Shown here piece after piece: positions 52,019-59,465 of a DNA stretch of 64,000 bases. Source of the stretch: Nonomuraea sp. NBC_00507 (GTDB lineage Bacteria > Actinomycetota > Actinomycetes > Streptosporangiales > Streptosporangiaceae); contig NZ_CP107853.1 in assembly GCF_036013525.1 (NCBI RefSeq), positions 3,534,001 through 3,598,000 on the forward strand. The letters run 5' to 3'. How positions within the stretch are numbered: position 1 is the stretch's first letter; each line of letters opens with the position of its first letter. The notes under the pieces were generated by a model. That model saw only the letters and a list, made by a program, of their open reading frames with translations, did not search any database and had not been told where the DNA came from. The position numbers and the translations under genes are program-made.

Positions 52019-52933
52019 ATGCTCCAGCGCGACTACACCACGTCGCAGCTTGACGTGCTCGAAGCCGAGGCCATCCACATCATGCGAGAGGTGGCGGCCG
52101 AGTTCGAGCGTCCGTGTCTGCTCTTCTCCGGGGGCAAGGACTCGATCGTCATGCTCCGCATCGCGGAGAAGGCGTTCTGGCCCGCGCCGATTCCGTTCCC
52201 CCTGATGCATGTGGACACCAGCCACAACTTCGACGAGGTCATCGAGTTCCGCGACCGCCGATCGGCGGAGCTGGGCGCGCGCCTGATCGTGGCCAGTGTC
52301 CAGGACTCCATCGACCAGGGCCGGGTCGTGGAGGAGACGGGGCGGCGCGCCTCGCGTAACCGGCTGCAGACCACCACGCTGCTGGACGCGATCGAGGAGC
52401 ACGAGTTCGACGCCGTGTTCGGCGGCGCGCGCCGCGACGAGGAGAAGGCCCGCGCCAAGGAGCGCGTGTTCTCCTTCCGCGACGACTTCGGTCAGTGGGA
52501 CCCGAAGAACCAGCGCCCCGAGCTGTGGAACCTTTACAACGCGCGCATCCGCAAGGGCGAGCACATCCGCGTCTTCCCGCTGTCCAACTGGACCGAGCTC
52601 GACGTCTGGGACTACATCAGGCGCGAGGGCATCGAGATCCCCTCCATCTACTTCGCCCACACCCGCAAGGTGTTCGAGCGTGACGGCATGCTGCTGCCCG
52701 ACTCCGACGTCGTGCAGCGCGGCGACGACGAGCCGCTGTTCGAGGCCGTCGTCCGTTACCGGACCGTGGGTGACATGACCTGCACCGGCGCCGTGCAGTC
52801 CACGGCCGCCACGGTCGAGGAGATCATCGAGGAGATCGCGGTCACCCGGATCACCGAGCGCGGGGCCACCAGGGCCGACGACCGCTCGTCCGAGGCCGCC
52901 ATGGAAGACCGGAAACGAGAGGGCTACTTCTAA
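52019..52933 (+). CDS. cysD: Sulfate adenylyltransferase subunit 2
   Basis: The catalytic half of ATP sulfurylase, making APS from ATP and sulfate with GTPase CysN. A 304-residue PP-loop protein: LLFSGGKDSIVMLRIAEKAF (34-53; SGGKDS loop 37-42), MHVDTSHNFDEVIEFRD, FGGARRDEEKARAKERVFSFRD, FPLSNWTELDVWDYI and the family C-terminus EDRKREGYF. ATG 52019 follows GGAGGAAG. The TAA overlaps the ATG of the first of three small tandem ORFs (TAATG) that stand between cysD and cysN. In most bacteria the two genes are directly adjacent. Confidence 0.96.
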   Translation: MLQRDYTTSQLDVLEAEAIHIMREVAAEFERPCLLFSGGKDSIVMLRIAEKAFWPAPIPFPLMHVDTSHNFDEVIEFRDRRSAELGARLIVASVQDSIDQGRVVEETGRRASRNRLQTTTLLDAIEEHEFDAVFGGARRDEEKARAKERVFSFRDDFGQWDPKNQRPELWNLYNARIRKGEHIRVFPLSNWTELDVWDYIRREGIEIPSIYFAHTRKVFERDGMLLPDSDVVQRGDDEPLFEAVVRYRTVGDMTCTGAVQSTAATVEEIIEEIAVTRITERGATRADDRSSEAAMEDRKREGYF

Positions 52934-53004
52934 TGCCAACCGTCCGTACCAGTTCCGGTTCACCCTGGAAGACCGGCTGTGTCTACTTCAAGGGCTACTT
53001 CTAA
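52933..53004 (+). CDS. Small ORF 1 of the cysD-cysN triplet (23 aa)
   Basis: A 23-residue ORF that begins MPTVRTSSGSPWK and ends GCVYFKGYF. Its ATG overlaps the cysD stop (TAATG) and its own TAA overlaps the ATG of the next copy. GAGAGGG, nine bases before the ATG and inside the end of cysD, is a fair ribosome-binding site. No signal peptide or known family. It has one Cys, encoded by TGT, a rare choice in this GC-rich DNA. The TAATG chain favours real translation by re-initiation; whether the peptide or only the act of translation matters is unknown. Confidence 0.5.
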   Translation: MPTVRTSSGSPWKTGCVYFKGYF

Positions 53005-53075
53005 TGCCGACCGTCCGTACCAGTTCCGGTTCACCCTGGAAGACCGGCTGTGTCTACTTCAAGGGCTACTTCTAA
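53004..53075 (+). CDS. Small ORF 2 of the cysD-cysN triplet (23 aa)
   Basis: Encodes the same 23 residues as copy 1 (one synonymous change, CCA to CCG, at codon 2). Linked by TAATG overlaps on both sides and preceded by AAGGG nine bases before the ATG. The conservation of peptide and overlap between copies would follow either from recent duplication or from selection. Confidence 0.5.
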   Translation: MPTVRTSSGSPWKTGCVYFKGYF

Positions 53076-53146
53076 TGCCGACCGTCCGTACCAGTTCCGG
53101 TTCACCCTGGAGGACCGGCTGTGTCTACTTCAAGGGCTACTTCTAA
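53075..53146 (+). CDS. Small ORF 3 of the cysD-cysN triplet (23 aa)
   Basis: Third copy, with one amino-acid change (Lys13 to Arg, AAG to AGG). Its stop is followed after one base by the cysN ATG (TAA-A-ATG), so ribosomes finishing it could re-initiate on cysN, which otherwise has only a distant AAGGG site. Confidence 0.5.
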   Translation: MPTVRTSSGSPWRTGCVYFKGYF

Positions 53147-53147
53147 A

Positions 53148-54410
53148 ATGGACATTCTTCGCTTTGCCACGGCGGGAAGCGTCGACGACGGCAAGTCCAC
53201 CCTCATCGGACGGTTGCTCTACGACTCCAAGGCGATCTTCGAGGACCAGCTCGAAGCCGTCGAGCGGACCTCACGTGACCGCGGCACCGAATACACCGAC
53301 CTGTCGCTGCTGACCGACGGGCTGCGGGCCGAGCGCGAGCAGGGCATCACGATCGACGTGGCATACCGTTATTTCGCGACGCCGCGCCGGAAGTTCATCA
53401 TCGCGGACACGCCGGGGCACATTCAGTACACCCGCAACATGGTCACCGGCGCCTCCACGGCCGACCTGGCGATCATCCTCATCGACGCCCGCAAGGGCGT
53501 GCTGGAGCAGTCGCGCCGGCACGCGTTCCTGACGTCGCTGCTGCGGGTCCCGCACCTGGTGCTGGCCGTCAACAAGATGGACCTGGTGGACTACTCGCAG
53601 GAGCGGTTCGAGGAGATCAGGGAGGAGTTCACGGCGTTCGCCTCCAAGCTCAACGTCTCCGACCTGACGTTCATCCCGATCTCCGCGCTCAACGGCGACA
53701 ACGTGGTCTCCCGCTCGGAGAACATGCCCTGGTATCTCGGCACGTCGCTGCTGCACCACCTGGAGAACGTGCACATCGCCTCCGACCGCAACCTGACCGA
53801 CGTGCGCTTCCCCGTGCAATACGTCATCCGCCCGCAGCGCGCCACCGAGCACGCCTTCCATGACTACCGCGGCTACGCTGGGCAGGTGGCGGGCGGCGTG
53901 CTGAAGCCGGGTGACGAGGTGGTGCACCTGCCGTCGGGCCTGACCACGCGGATCGCCTCGATCGACACGTTCGACGGCCCGGTGGAGGAGGCGTTCCCGC
54001 CCATGTCGGTGACGTTGCGTTTCGAGGACGACCTCGACATCTCGCGCGGCGATATGATCGCCCGGCCCAACAACCAGCCGAACGTGGCGCAGGAGCTGGA
54101 GGCGATGGTCTGCTGGATGGGCGACGGGGTCAAGCTGACGCCGCGCTCCAAGCTGACGATCAAGCACACCACCCGTACGGCCCGCGCCCTCGTCCGCGAC
54201 CTGCACTACCGGCTCGACGTCAACACCCTGCACCGGGACGAGGAGGCGACCTCGCTCGGCCTCAACGAGATCGGGCGGGTGTCGTTGCGCGTCACGCAGC
54301 CGCTGTTCGTGGACGACTACGGACGTAACCGGCTCACGGGCGGTTTCATCCTGGTGGACGAGGCCACGAACAGCACGGTCGGCGCCGGCATGATCATGGA
54401 CGGCCGCTGA
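53148..54410 (+). CDS. cysN: Sulfate adenylyltransferase subunit 1 (GTPase)
   Basis: The GTP-hydrolysing partner of CysD. A 420-residue EF-Tu-like GTPase: G1 GSVDDGKST (10-18), switch region GITIDVAYRYF (about 62-72), G3 DTPGH (87-91) and G4 NKMD (142-145), then two beta-barrel domains. It ends where stand-alone CysN ends; no CysC (APS kinase) domain is fused and no cysC gene is in the window, so PAPS formation needs a kinase elsewhere. I chose ATG 53148, since a GTG extension upstream would merely translate repeat DNA. Expression may depend on re-initiation from the small ORFs. Confidence 0.95.
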   Translation: MDILRFATAGSVDDGKSTLIGRLLYDSKAIFEDQLEAVERTSRDRGTEYTDLSLLTDGLRAEREQGITIDVAYRYFATPRRKFIIADTPGHIQYTRNMVTGASTADLAIILIDARKGVLEQSRRHAFLTSLLRVPHLVLAVNKMDLVDYSQERFEEIREEFTAFASKLNVSDLTFIPISALNGDNVVSRSENMPWYLGTSLLHHLENVHIASDRNLTDVRFPVQYVIRPQRATEHAFHDYRGYAGQVAGGVLKPGDEVVHLPSGLTTRIASIDTFDGPVEEAFPPMSVTLRFEDDLDISRGDMIARPNNQPNVAQELEAMVCWMGDGVKLTPRSKLTIKHTTRTARALVRDLHYRLDVNTLHRDEEATSLGLNEIGRVSLRVTQPLFVDDYGRNRLTGGFILVDEATNSTVGAGMIMDGR

Positions 54411-54502
54411 ACGGTAGATCTTTTCGCTCTTCCCTTACCCACTGATTACTCTCCGCGTTAGGGTTCTCGCGTTCCGTATTCGCGACGCGAAAGCCCTCCT
54501 CC

Positions 54503-55405
54503 GTGACCGACCGCGCTATCACCACCCGGGTGATCTACTTGGGCGGTTTGGGCCGTAGTGGCACCACTCTGCTCGAGAGGCTCCTTGGCGAGCTGCCCGG
54601 CGTGGTCGCGCTTGGGGAGGTAGTGCACCTGTGGGAGCGGGGAGTCCTGGCGAAGGAACCCTGCGGGTGTGGCGAGCCCTTCCCCGCCTGCGCCTTCTGG
54701 TGCCAGGTCGGGGAGCGCGCGTTCGGTGGTTGGGCGAGCGTGACGGCCAACCGGGTCCTGATGCTCCGGCGCCGGGTCGACCGCACCCGCAGGATCGTCC
54801 GCATCGCCCATCGCGATCTGGCCGAATACGTGCAGGCCTACCGGCTGGTTTACGCCGCCACCGGCGCCCGCGTCGTGATCGACTCCAGCAAGCACGCCTC
54901 CCTCGCCTGGTGTCTGGTGACGAGCGGCGTGGACGTCCACGTGGTCCATGTGGTCAGGGATCCGCGTGCCGTCGCCTACTCCTGGGGCAGGACCGTGGCG
55001 CGGCCTGAAGACGGGCAGCCGATGACCCGCTGGGGGCCCGCCCGCACGGCGCTGCAGTGGAGCGCGCAGAATGCCGCGCTGGAGCTGCTCGCGCGGCGCG
55101 GGGCCCGCGTGACGACGGTCCGCTACGAGGATCTGCTCGCCGCCCCTGAGCGCACGCTCACGGGGCTGGTCCGCGAGCTCGGGCTGTCCGGCGTCCCCGA
55201 GCTCCCGTTCGTCGACGGCCACGCCGTCTGGCTGGGGCCGTCGCACACGGTGTCCGGCAATCCGATGCGGTTCCACGTGGGGCGGGTGGAGCTGCGGCGA
55301 GACGACTCCTGGGCGACGGGGCTGGGCAATGGTGACCGGCGGGTGGTCAACGCGCTGACGTGGCCGCTGAGGGCCAGATACGGGTACGGGAGGGCGGCGG
55401 GGTGA
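54503..55405 (+). CDS. PAPS-dependent sulfotransferase family protein (1)
   Basis: A 300-residue sulfotransferase expected to move sulfate from PAPS to a hydroxyl or amino group of a carbohydrate or small molecule. The 5'-phosphosulfate loop is GGLGRSGTTLLERLLGELPG (14-33), the 3'-phosphate site HVVRDPRAVAYSWGR (about 151-165) and a C-terminal RFHVGRVELRRDDSW element resembles the PAPS-binding GxxGxxK region only loosely. It lacks membrane helices, unlike eukaryotic Golgi enzymes. GTG 54503 is 92 bp after cysN; its TGA overlaps the GT2 start (GTGA). The acceptor is presumably the local glycan. Confidence 0.83.
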   Translation: MTDRAITTRVIYLGGLGRSGTTLLERLLGELPGVVALGEVVHLWERGVLAKEPCGCGEPFPACAFWCQVGERAFGGWASVTANRVLMLRRRVDRTRRIVRIAHRDLAEYVQAYRLVYAATGARVVIDSSKHASLAWCLVTSGVDVHVVHVVRDPRAVAYSWGRTVARPEDGQPMTRWGPARTALQWSAQNAALELLARRGARVTTVRYEDLLAAPERTLTGLVRELGLSGVPELPFVDGHAVWLGPSHTVSGNPMRFHVGRVELRRDDSWATGLGNGDRRVVNALTWPLRARYGYGRAAG

Positions 55406-56382
55406 CGCGGCTGCCATCCGTGGGTGTGGTGATCCCAACGCGCGGCGACCGTCCCGGGCCGTTGCGCGAGGCCGTTGCGGCCGTGCTGGCTCAGGACTAT
55501 GAGGGGGAGCTGGCGCTGGTCGTCGTGGTGGACACCACAACGACGCCAGGTGTGGCGGCTGTGGACGCGGCTGCTCCTGGTGTGGTGTGTGCGGGCCCGG
55601 CGGGATCTTGTGTGGCGGCTGCGGACGCGGCGGACCTGGGCTTGGCGTGTGGCGATGCGGCGGTTGTCGTCCTGCCGAACACGCGCACCCCAGGGCTCCC
55701 AGGTGCCCGCAACACCGGCATCGCCGCCTGTGACACCGATCTCGTGGCCTTCTGCGACGACGACGACGTCTGGCTGCCGGGCAAGCTCGCGGCCCAAGTG
55801 CGCGCGCTACGGGACGCCGGTGGCGAGTTCGCCAGCTGCGGCATCGAGGTCGCCTACGGCCACCGCCGCGTGGCCCGGCTGGCCGGCGCCGAGTCCATCA
55901 CCGCAGACGATCTTCTGCGGTCGCGCATGGTGATGGTCCACTCATCGACGTTCCTGTTCGTACGTGGCGCGCTGTGGGTCGACGAGAGCGCGCCCGCCGG
56001 ACAGAACGAGGACTGGGACCTGGCGCTGCGAGCGGCCAAGCGGCGGCCGATCGCGCACGTCGACCGGCCGCTCGTCCAGGTGCGCTGGGGCGGGTCCCAC
56101 TACGTCGCCCGCTGGGCGGACCGCATTGCCGGGCTCGACTGGATGCTCGCCCGGTACCCCGAACTGGCCGTGGACCCGCGCGGCGCGGCACGGGTCTACG
56201 GCCAGCTGGCCTTCAGCCACGCCGCCTTGGGACGCCGGCGCGAGGCCGCGCGCTGGGCCCTGCGCACGTTCGCGGCCCGGGCCGCCGAGCCACGGGCGCC
56301 GATCGCCCTGGCGGTGGCCGCCGGCCTCGTCTCGGCGCCGACCGTGCTGTCGATGTTGCACAACCGGGGACACGGGATTTGA
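55402..56382 (+). CDS. GT2 glycosyltransferase
   Basis: A 326-residue GT-A transferase: VGVVIPTRGDRPGPLREAVAAVLAQDY (about 7-33), GARNTGIAACDTDLVAFCDDDDVWLPGKL (about 101-129, with the metal-binding DDDD), and NEDWDLALRAAKRRPI (about 192-207, the acceptor/catalytic ED block). Between the first strand and the LPNTRTPGLPGARN motif is an extra Ala/Val/Cys-rich stretch (about 44-90) built from a 60-bp duplication. GTG 55402 overlaps the sulfotransferase stop and has GGGAGGG. It adds one sugar during repeat-unit assembly; donor unknown. Confidence 0.85.
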   Translation: MTRLPSVGVVIPTRGDRPGPLREAVAAVLAQDYEGELALVVVVDTTTTPGVAAVDAAAPGVVCAGPAGSCVAAADAADLGLACGDAAVVVLPNTRTPGLPGARNTGIAACDTDLVAFCDDDDVWLPGKLAAQVRALRDAGGEFASCGIEVAYGHRRVARLAGAESITADDLLRSRMVMVHSSTFLFVRGALWVDESAPAGQNEDWDLALRAAKRRPIAHVDRPLVQVRWGGSHYVARWADRIAGLDWMLARYPELAVDPRGAARVYGQLAFSHAALGRRREAARWALRTFAARAAEPRAPIALAVAAGLVSAPTVLSMLHNRGHGI

Positions 56383-56507
56383 CCTCGCCGTACACAGGGA
56401 TCGGGCCATCGACCCCAGCCCCTTCGCCGGCTTCGGGATCCGGCGCGGTGGCGCGCGAGGGTGCGCCCGGGTCCGGCACCATGCCGGCCGTGCCTGGGTC
56501 CGGCACC

Positions 56508-57311
56508 ATGCCCGGCAAGCGCGCCGTCGGTGGGCGAGTGCGGGTGGGTGGGGTCGGGGTGGATGCGCTCACCGAGGAGCAGGTGGTGCAGCGGGTGGCC
56601 GGCGAGCTGGAGGCCGGCAGAGGCGGCCGGATCGTCACCCCCAACGTCGACATTTGCCGGATCGCCGCCGCCTGCCCCGAGCTGAAGGACCTGGTGTGCT
56701 CGGCCGAACTCGTGGTGCCCGACGGGATGCCGTTGGTGTGGGCGGCCCGGCTGCTGGGCACGCCGCTGCCCGAGCGCGTCACCGGAGCCGACCTCCTCTG
56801 GGCGCTCAGCGAGCTGGCCGCCCGCCGAGGCTGGCCCGTCTACGTGCTCGGCGGCGGCCCCCCAGACGTCCCGCAGCGAGCCGTCGGCGAGCTCATGAGC
56901 CGCTATCCACGGCTACGGGTCTGCGGCTCGCACGCGCCGCCCTACGGCTTCGACGCCACCCCGGAGGGACGCGAGCTCGTACGGCGCAGGCTCGTCGCCG
57001 CGCAGCCGCGGCTCGTCTTCGTCGGCCTCGGCTTCCCGCGGCAGGACCAACTCATCGTGGACCTGCGGAAAGAGCTGCCGGAGGCATGGTTCCTCGGATG
57101 CGGGGCGGCGATCGCCTTCGCGGCGGGCACGGTGCCGAGAGCGCCGGGATGGATGCGGCAGACCGGGCTGGAGTGGGCGTTCCGGCTGGCCGGCGAGCCG
57201 GGTCGGCTGGCACGCCGCTACCTGGTCGACGATCTGCCGTTCGCGGCGCGGCTGCTGGGCCGCTGTCTGGCGACGCGTCTCAGGAGAAGAGCCGATCCAG
57301 CCCGGACGTGA
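56508..57311 (+). CDS. WecG/TagA/CpsF-family glycosyltransferase
   Basis: A GT26 enzyme, typically adding N-acetylmannosamine(uronic acid) or a similar residue to a lipid-linked sugar. It has 267 residues from this start: VRVGGVGVDALTEEQVV (11-27), VTPNVDICRIAAACPELKDLVCSAELVVPDGMPLVWAARLLG (about 44-85, catalytic Thr/Asp region), ERVTGADLLWAL and FVGLGFPRQDQLI, all family blocks. The start is uncertain: a 27-bp duplication puts GGCACCATG at both 56475-56483 and 56502-56510, and a TTG at 56379 overlaps the GT2 stop. Its 3' end overlaps the convergent sulfotransferase by 32 bp. Confidence 0.82.
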   Translation: MPGKRAVGGRVRVGGVGVDALTEEQVVQRVAGELEAGRGGRIVTPNVDICRIAAACPELKDLVCSAELVVPDGMPLVWAARLLGTPLPERVTGADLLWALSELAARRGWPVYVLGGGPPDVPQRAVGELMSRYPRLRVCGSHAPPYGFDATPEGRELVRRRLVAAQPRLVFVGLGFPRQDQLIVDLRKELPEAWFLGCGAAIAFAAGTVPRAPGWMRQTGLEWAFRLAGEPGRLARRYLVDDLPFAARLLGRCLATRLRRRADPART

Positions 57312-58194
57312 GGGCGCGGACGCGGGCCGCGTCTTCCTCGCCAAGGCCGCGGGCGGCCCCCTGGAGCGCGCGGCGCGAGTCCATGCGCCGGTACGCCGTG
57401 CGCGACAGGCCCGACCAGGCGAAGGCACCGGCGACCCGCCCGGAGCCTCCCATGCACGCCCTGGCGATGCGACGCGCGGCGGCAGGCGTCCAGGGCAGAT
57501 CCGCGTAGGCGTACAGGCGCCGGAACCCGGCGATCGGGTCGGCGGCCAGCGACTCGTACGAGGTGACGAGGACGCCGGGCGTCCGGGTCAGGATCGTGTG
57601 GGCGACCCGCCACAGCGCGGCGGCCGTGGCGATGCGGTCGTCGGAGCCGGCGACGGCACGCAGCTCCACCACCTCCGGATGGTCGCGGACCAGCAGGGGC
57701 TGGTCCAGGAGCTCACGAACGTCGATCGTCCACCCCAGCCGCTGCCAGCTGGCCACGAACGACACCGGATCCCGCACCAGTGCGACCACCCGGCACCCCA
57801 GCCGCCGGGCGAACCACCCCGCGCTCAGCACCGCGAACGGGTCGTCGAGCAACGCGCGCCGCCCCGCCAGGCGGCCCAGCGCGAAAGCGGTCCCGTAGCG
57901 GAGCAGGCGGGCCAGGTCGTAGGGGGAGCGGTTCGCGCGCAGCTCGGCCAGCCAGTGGTAGCGCAGGGCGACCGTATCCCGGAAGGCAGGCAGCCAGGCG
58001 CCGGCGTTGTCGTCGCAGATGTACTGGAACCGGTGCGTCACCTCGGCCCTGAGCACTCCCGGGCAGCGGCCGGGCGGGTGTTGCGGGTTGAGCGGCTCGT
58101 TCACGTAGACGAGGTCGCCGCCGGCCGTGAGCATCTTGCCCGTCCAGCTGGTGCCGCTGCGCGGGAGCCCGGTGACGAGGACGGGGGCGCTCAT
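57280..58194 (-). CDS. Sulfotransferase family protein (2)
   Basis: A 304-residue cytosolic sulfotransferase. The phosphosulfate loop is VTGLPRSGTSWTGKML (7-22) and the 3'-phosphate site VVALVRDPVSFVASWQRLGW (about 163-182). YANEPLN-like YVNEPLNPQHP (about 30-40) is seen in bacterial glycan sulfotransferases. ATG 58194 overlaps the flippase stop (ATGA). It is the last gene of the reverse arm and runs into the forward WecG-like gene. It shares only the PAPS motifs with the other two sulfotransferases here, suggesting three different sulfation positions. Confidence 0.83.
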   Translation of the reverse strand: MSAPVLVTGLPRSGTSWTGKMLTAGGDLVYVNEPLNPQHPPGRCPGVLRAEVTHRFQYICDDNAGAWLPAFRDTVALRYHWLAELRANRSPYDLARLLRYGTAFALGRLAGRRALLDDPFAVLSAGWFARRLGCRVVALVRDPVSFVASWQRLGWTIDVRELLDQPLLVRDHPEVVELRAVAGSDDRIATAAALWRVAHTILTRTPGVLVTSYESLAADPIAGFRRLYAYADLPWTPAAARRIARACMGGSGRVAGAFAWSGLSRTAYRRMDSRRALQGAARGLGEEDAARVRALTSGLDRLFS

Positions 58195-59465
58195 GCCGCC
58201 GCCCAGGCACGCCACCGCAGCGCCCCAAGGGTGTGACGGCCGAACGGGTGCAGCCCGTAGCGGCGGTGGAGCTGCCACAGCGGGAGCAGGTTCTTGACGA
58301 GCACCCCGCCCGACCAGCCGGCGACCGCGCCGAGCGCCCCATGGGCGGGGATGAGCGCCAGGTCGAGCGCCAGCGTGCATGCGACGGCCGCCAGCAGGTT
58401 GAGGAGGCTCGTCCAGGTATGCCCGGCGGCGGTGAGCACGACGTCCACCATCCCGCAGGCCGTGGCCACCATCATCGTCCCGGCCAGCACCAGCGCCACC
58501 GGCGCCGCCGACCCGTACGAGGGGCCGAACAGCCGCAGCAGCCACGGCGCCAGCGCGGCGTAGCCGAGCCACACCGGCCACGTCAGCAGGACCAGCCAGA
58601 TAGTCGCGGCCTGGTAGAGCTCCCGGGCCCGCGCAGGCTCCCCGCTCGCGAGCGCGCCGACCAGCCGAGCCTGTACGGCCTGCGCGAGCCCTTGGTTCGC
58701 CAGCTGCCCGACGACCTTGAACCGTGTGGCCGCCGTGTAGACGGCAGCCTGCGCAGGCCCCGCGAGCAGCGCGACGACCACGATGTCCACCCGCTGGAAC
58801 ACCGCCTGAACCGCCCCCGCCACCGACCGGGGAGCCGTGTGGCGCCACAGATCCCGCCCCGTCCCCGGCAGGTACGGGCTCCGCGGCGCCCGCCCCCGCA
58901 CCGCGGCCGCGGCCAGGACCAGCACCGGCACGTAGGGCAGGGCCCAGGCCACCGGCAACCACTCGACCGCCCCGGCCACGGCTACCCCGGCGACCAGGAC
59001 CAGCTGGGCGGCAGGCAGCACCATCCCGTCCAGGAGCACGGTCGGGCGCATGGCCCCGAAGCCGCGGGTGGCGGCCAGCAGCACATCACCCAGCACCACG
59101 ACCGGCACGACCGCCGCCACCACCCCCACCTGGGGGTACAACACCACCGCCGCGGCGCCCGCCGCCACCGCACAGGGCACGAGCGCCGCCCTGATATATC
59201 CGGAAATGCCGAGATAGCCGTACGTCTCCGCGCGGGCGATGAAGTACACGAGCCCGTTGCCCGCATCCAGCTTGGCGATCCCCGCCGCCATGAGCACCAC
59301 GGCGGTCGCCGCGAAGAAGCCCCCGGCCTCAGCGGCCGTGAACGCCCTGGTCACGACCACCACCAGCACGAACTGCGCCAAGGCGGAGAAGGCCGCCGCC
59401 GTGACCCCCGCGATCCCGGCCCGCCCCGGCCCCTCGACCTGCCCCTCGACTGGGCCCTGGGTCAT
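58191..59465 (-). CDS. Polysaccharide flippase (Wzx/MOP superfamily)
   Basis: A 424-residue protein with about 12 hydrophobic helices and almost no long soluble loops, typical of Wzx-like exporters of lipid-linked repeat units. AFSALAQFVLVVVVTRAFTAAEAGGFFAATAVVLMAAGIAKLD (about 22-64) is the family's N-terminal helix pair, and FQRVDIVVVALLAGPAQAAVYTAATRF (about 235-261) the central one. ATG 59465 overlaps the stop of the upstream sulfotransferase; its own stop overlaps the next sulfotransferase. With Wzy- and Wzz-like genes it completes a Wzx/Wzy-dependent pathway. Confidence 0.83.
   Translation of the reverse strand: MTQGPVEGQVEGPGRAGIAGVTAAAFSALAQFVLVVVVTRAFTAAEAGGFFAATAVVLMAAGIAKLDAGNGLVYFIARAETYGYLGISGYIRAALVPCAVAAGAAAVVLYPQVGVVAAVVPVVVLGDVLLAATRGFGAMRPTVLLDGMVLPAAQLVLVAGVAVAGAVEWLPVAWALPYVPVLVLAAAAVRGRAPRSPYLPGTGRDLWRHTAPRSVAGAVQAVFQRVDIVVVALLAGPAQAAVYTAATRFKVVGQLANQGLAQAVQARLVGALASGEPARARELYQAATIWLVLLTWPVWLGYAALAPWLLRLFGPSYGSAAPVALVLAGTMMVATACGMVDVVLTAAGHTWTSLLNLLAAVACTLALDLALIPAHGALGAVAGWSGGVLVKNLLPLWQLHRRYGLHPFGRHTLGALRWRAWAAA

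Larger units (their letters stand above)
52933..53146 (+). repeat. Three tandem 71-bp repeats, each a complete small ORF
   Basis: Units start at 52933, 53004 and 53075 with a period of exactly 71 bp and differ at only two positions (A/G at 52938 versus later copies; A/G in the Lys/Arg codon of unit 3). The unit's 3' end (GGGCTACTTCTAATG) is the same as the end of cysD, and GGAAGACCGG also recurs in cysD, so the array probably arose from the cysD 3' end. Each unit can fold through CCGGT/ACCGG arms. No spacers, so not CRISPR. Confidence 0.95.

Noticed and set aside
52933..53146. CRISPR-like array between cysD and cysN
   Set aside because: The 71-bp units are contiguous and nearly identical throughout; there is no variable spacer.
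53121..53147. GTG start for cysN inside the third repeat
   Set aside because: The added residues translate repeat DNA out of its own frame and are absent from CysN family N-termini; ATG 53148 fits.
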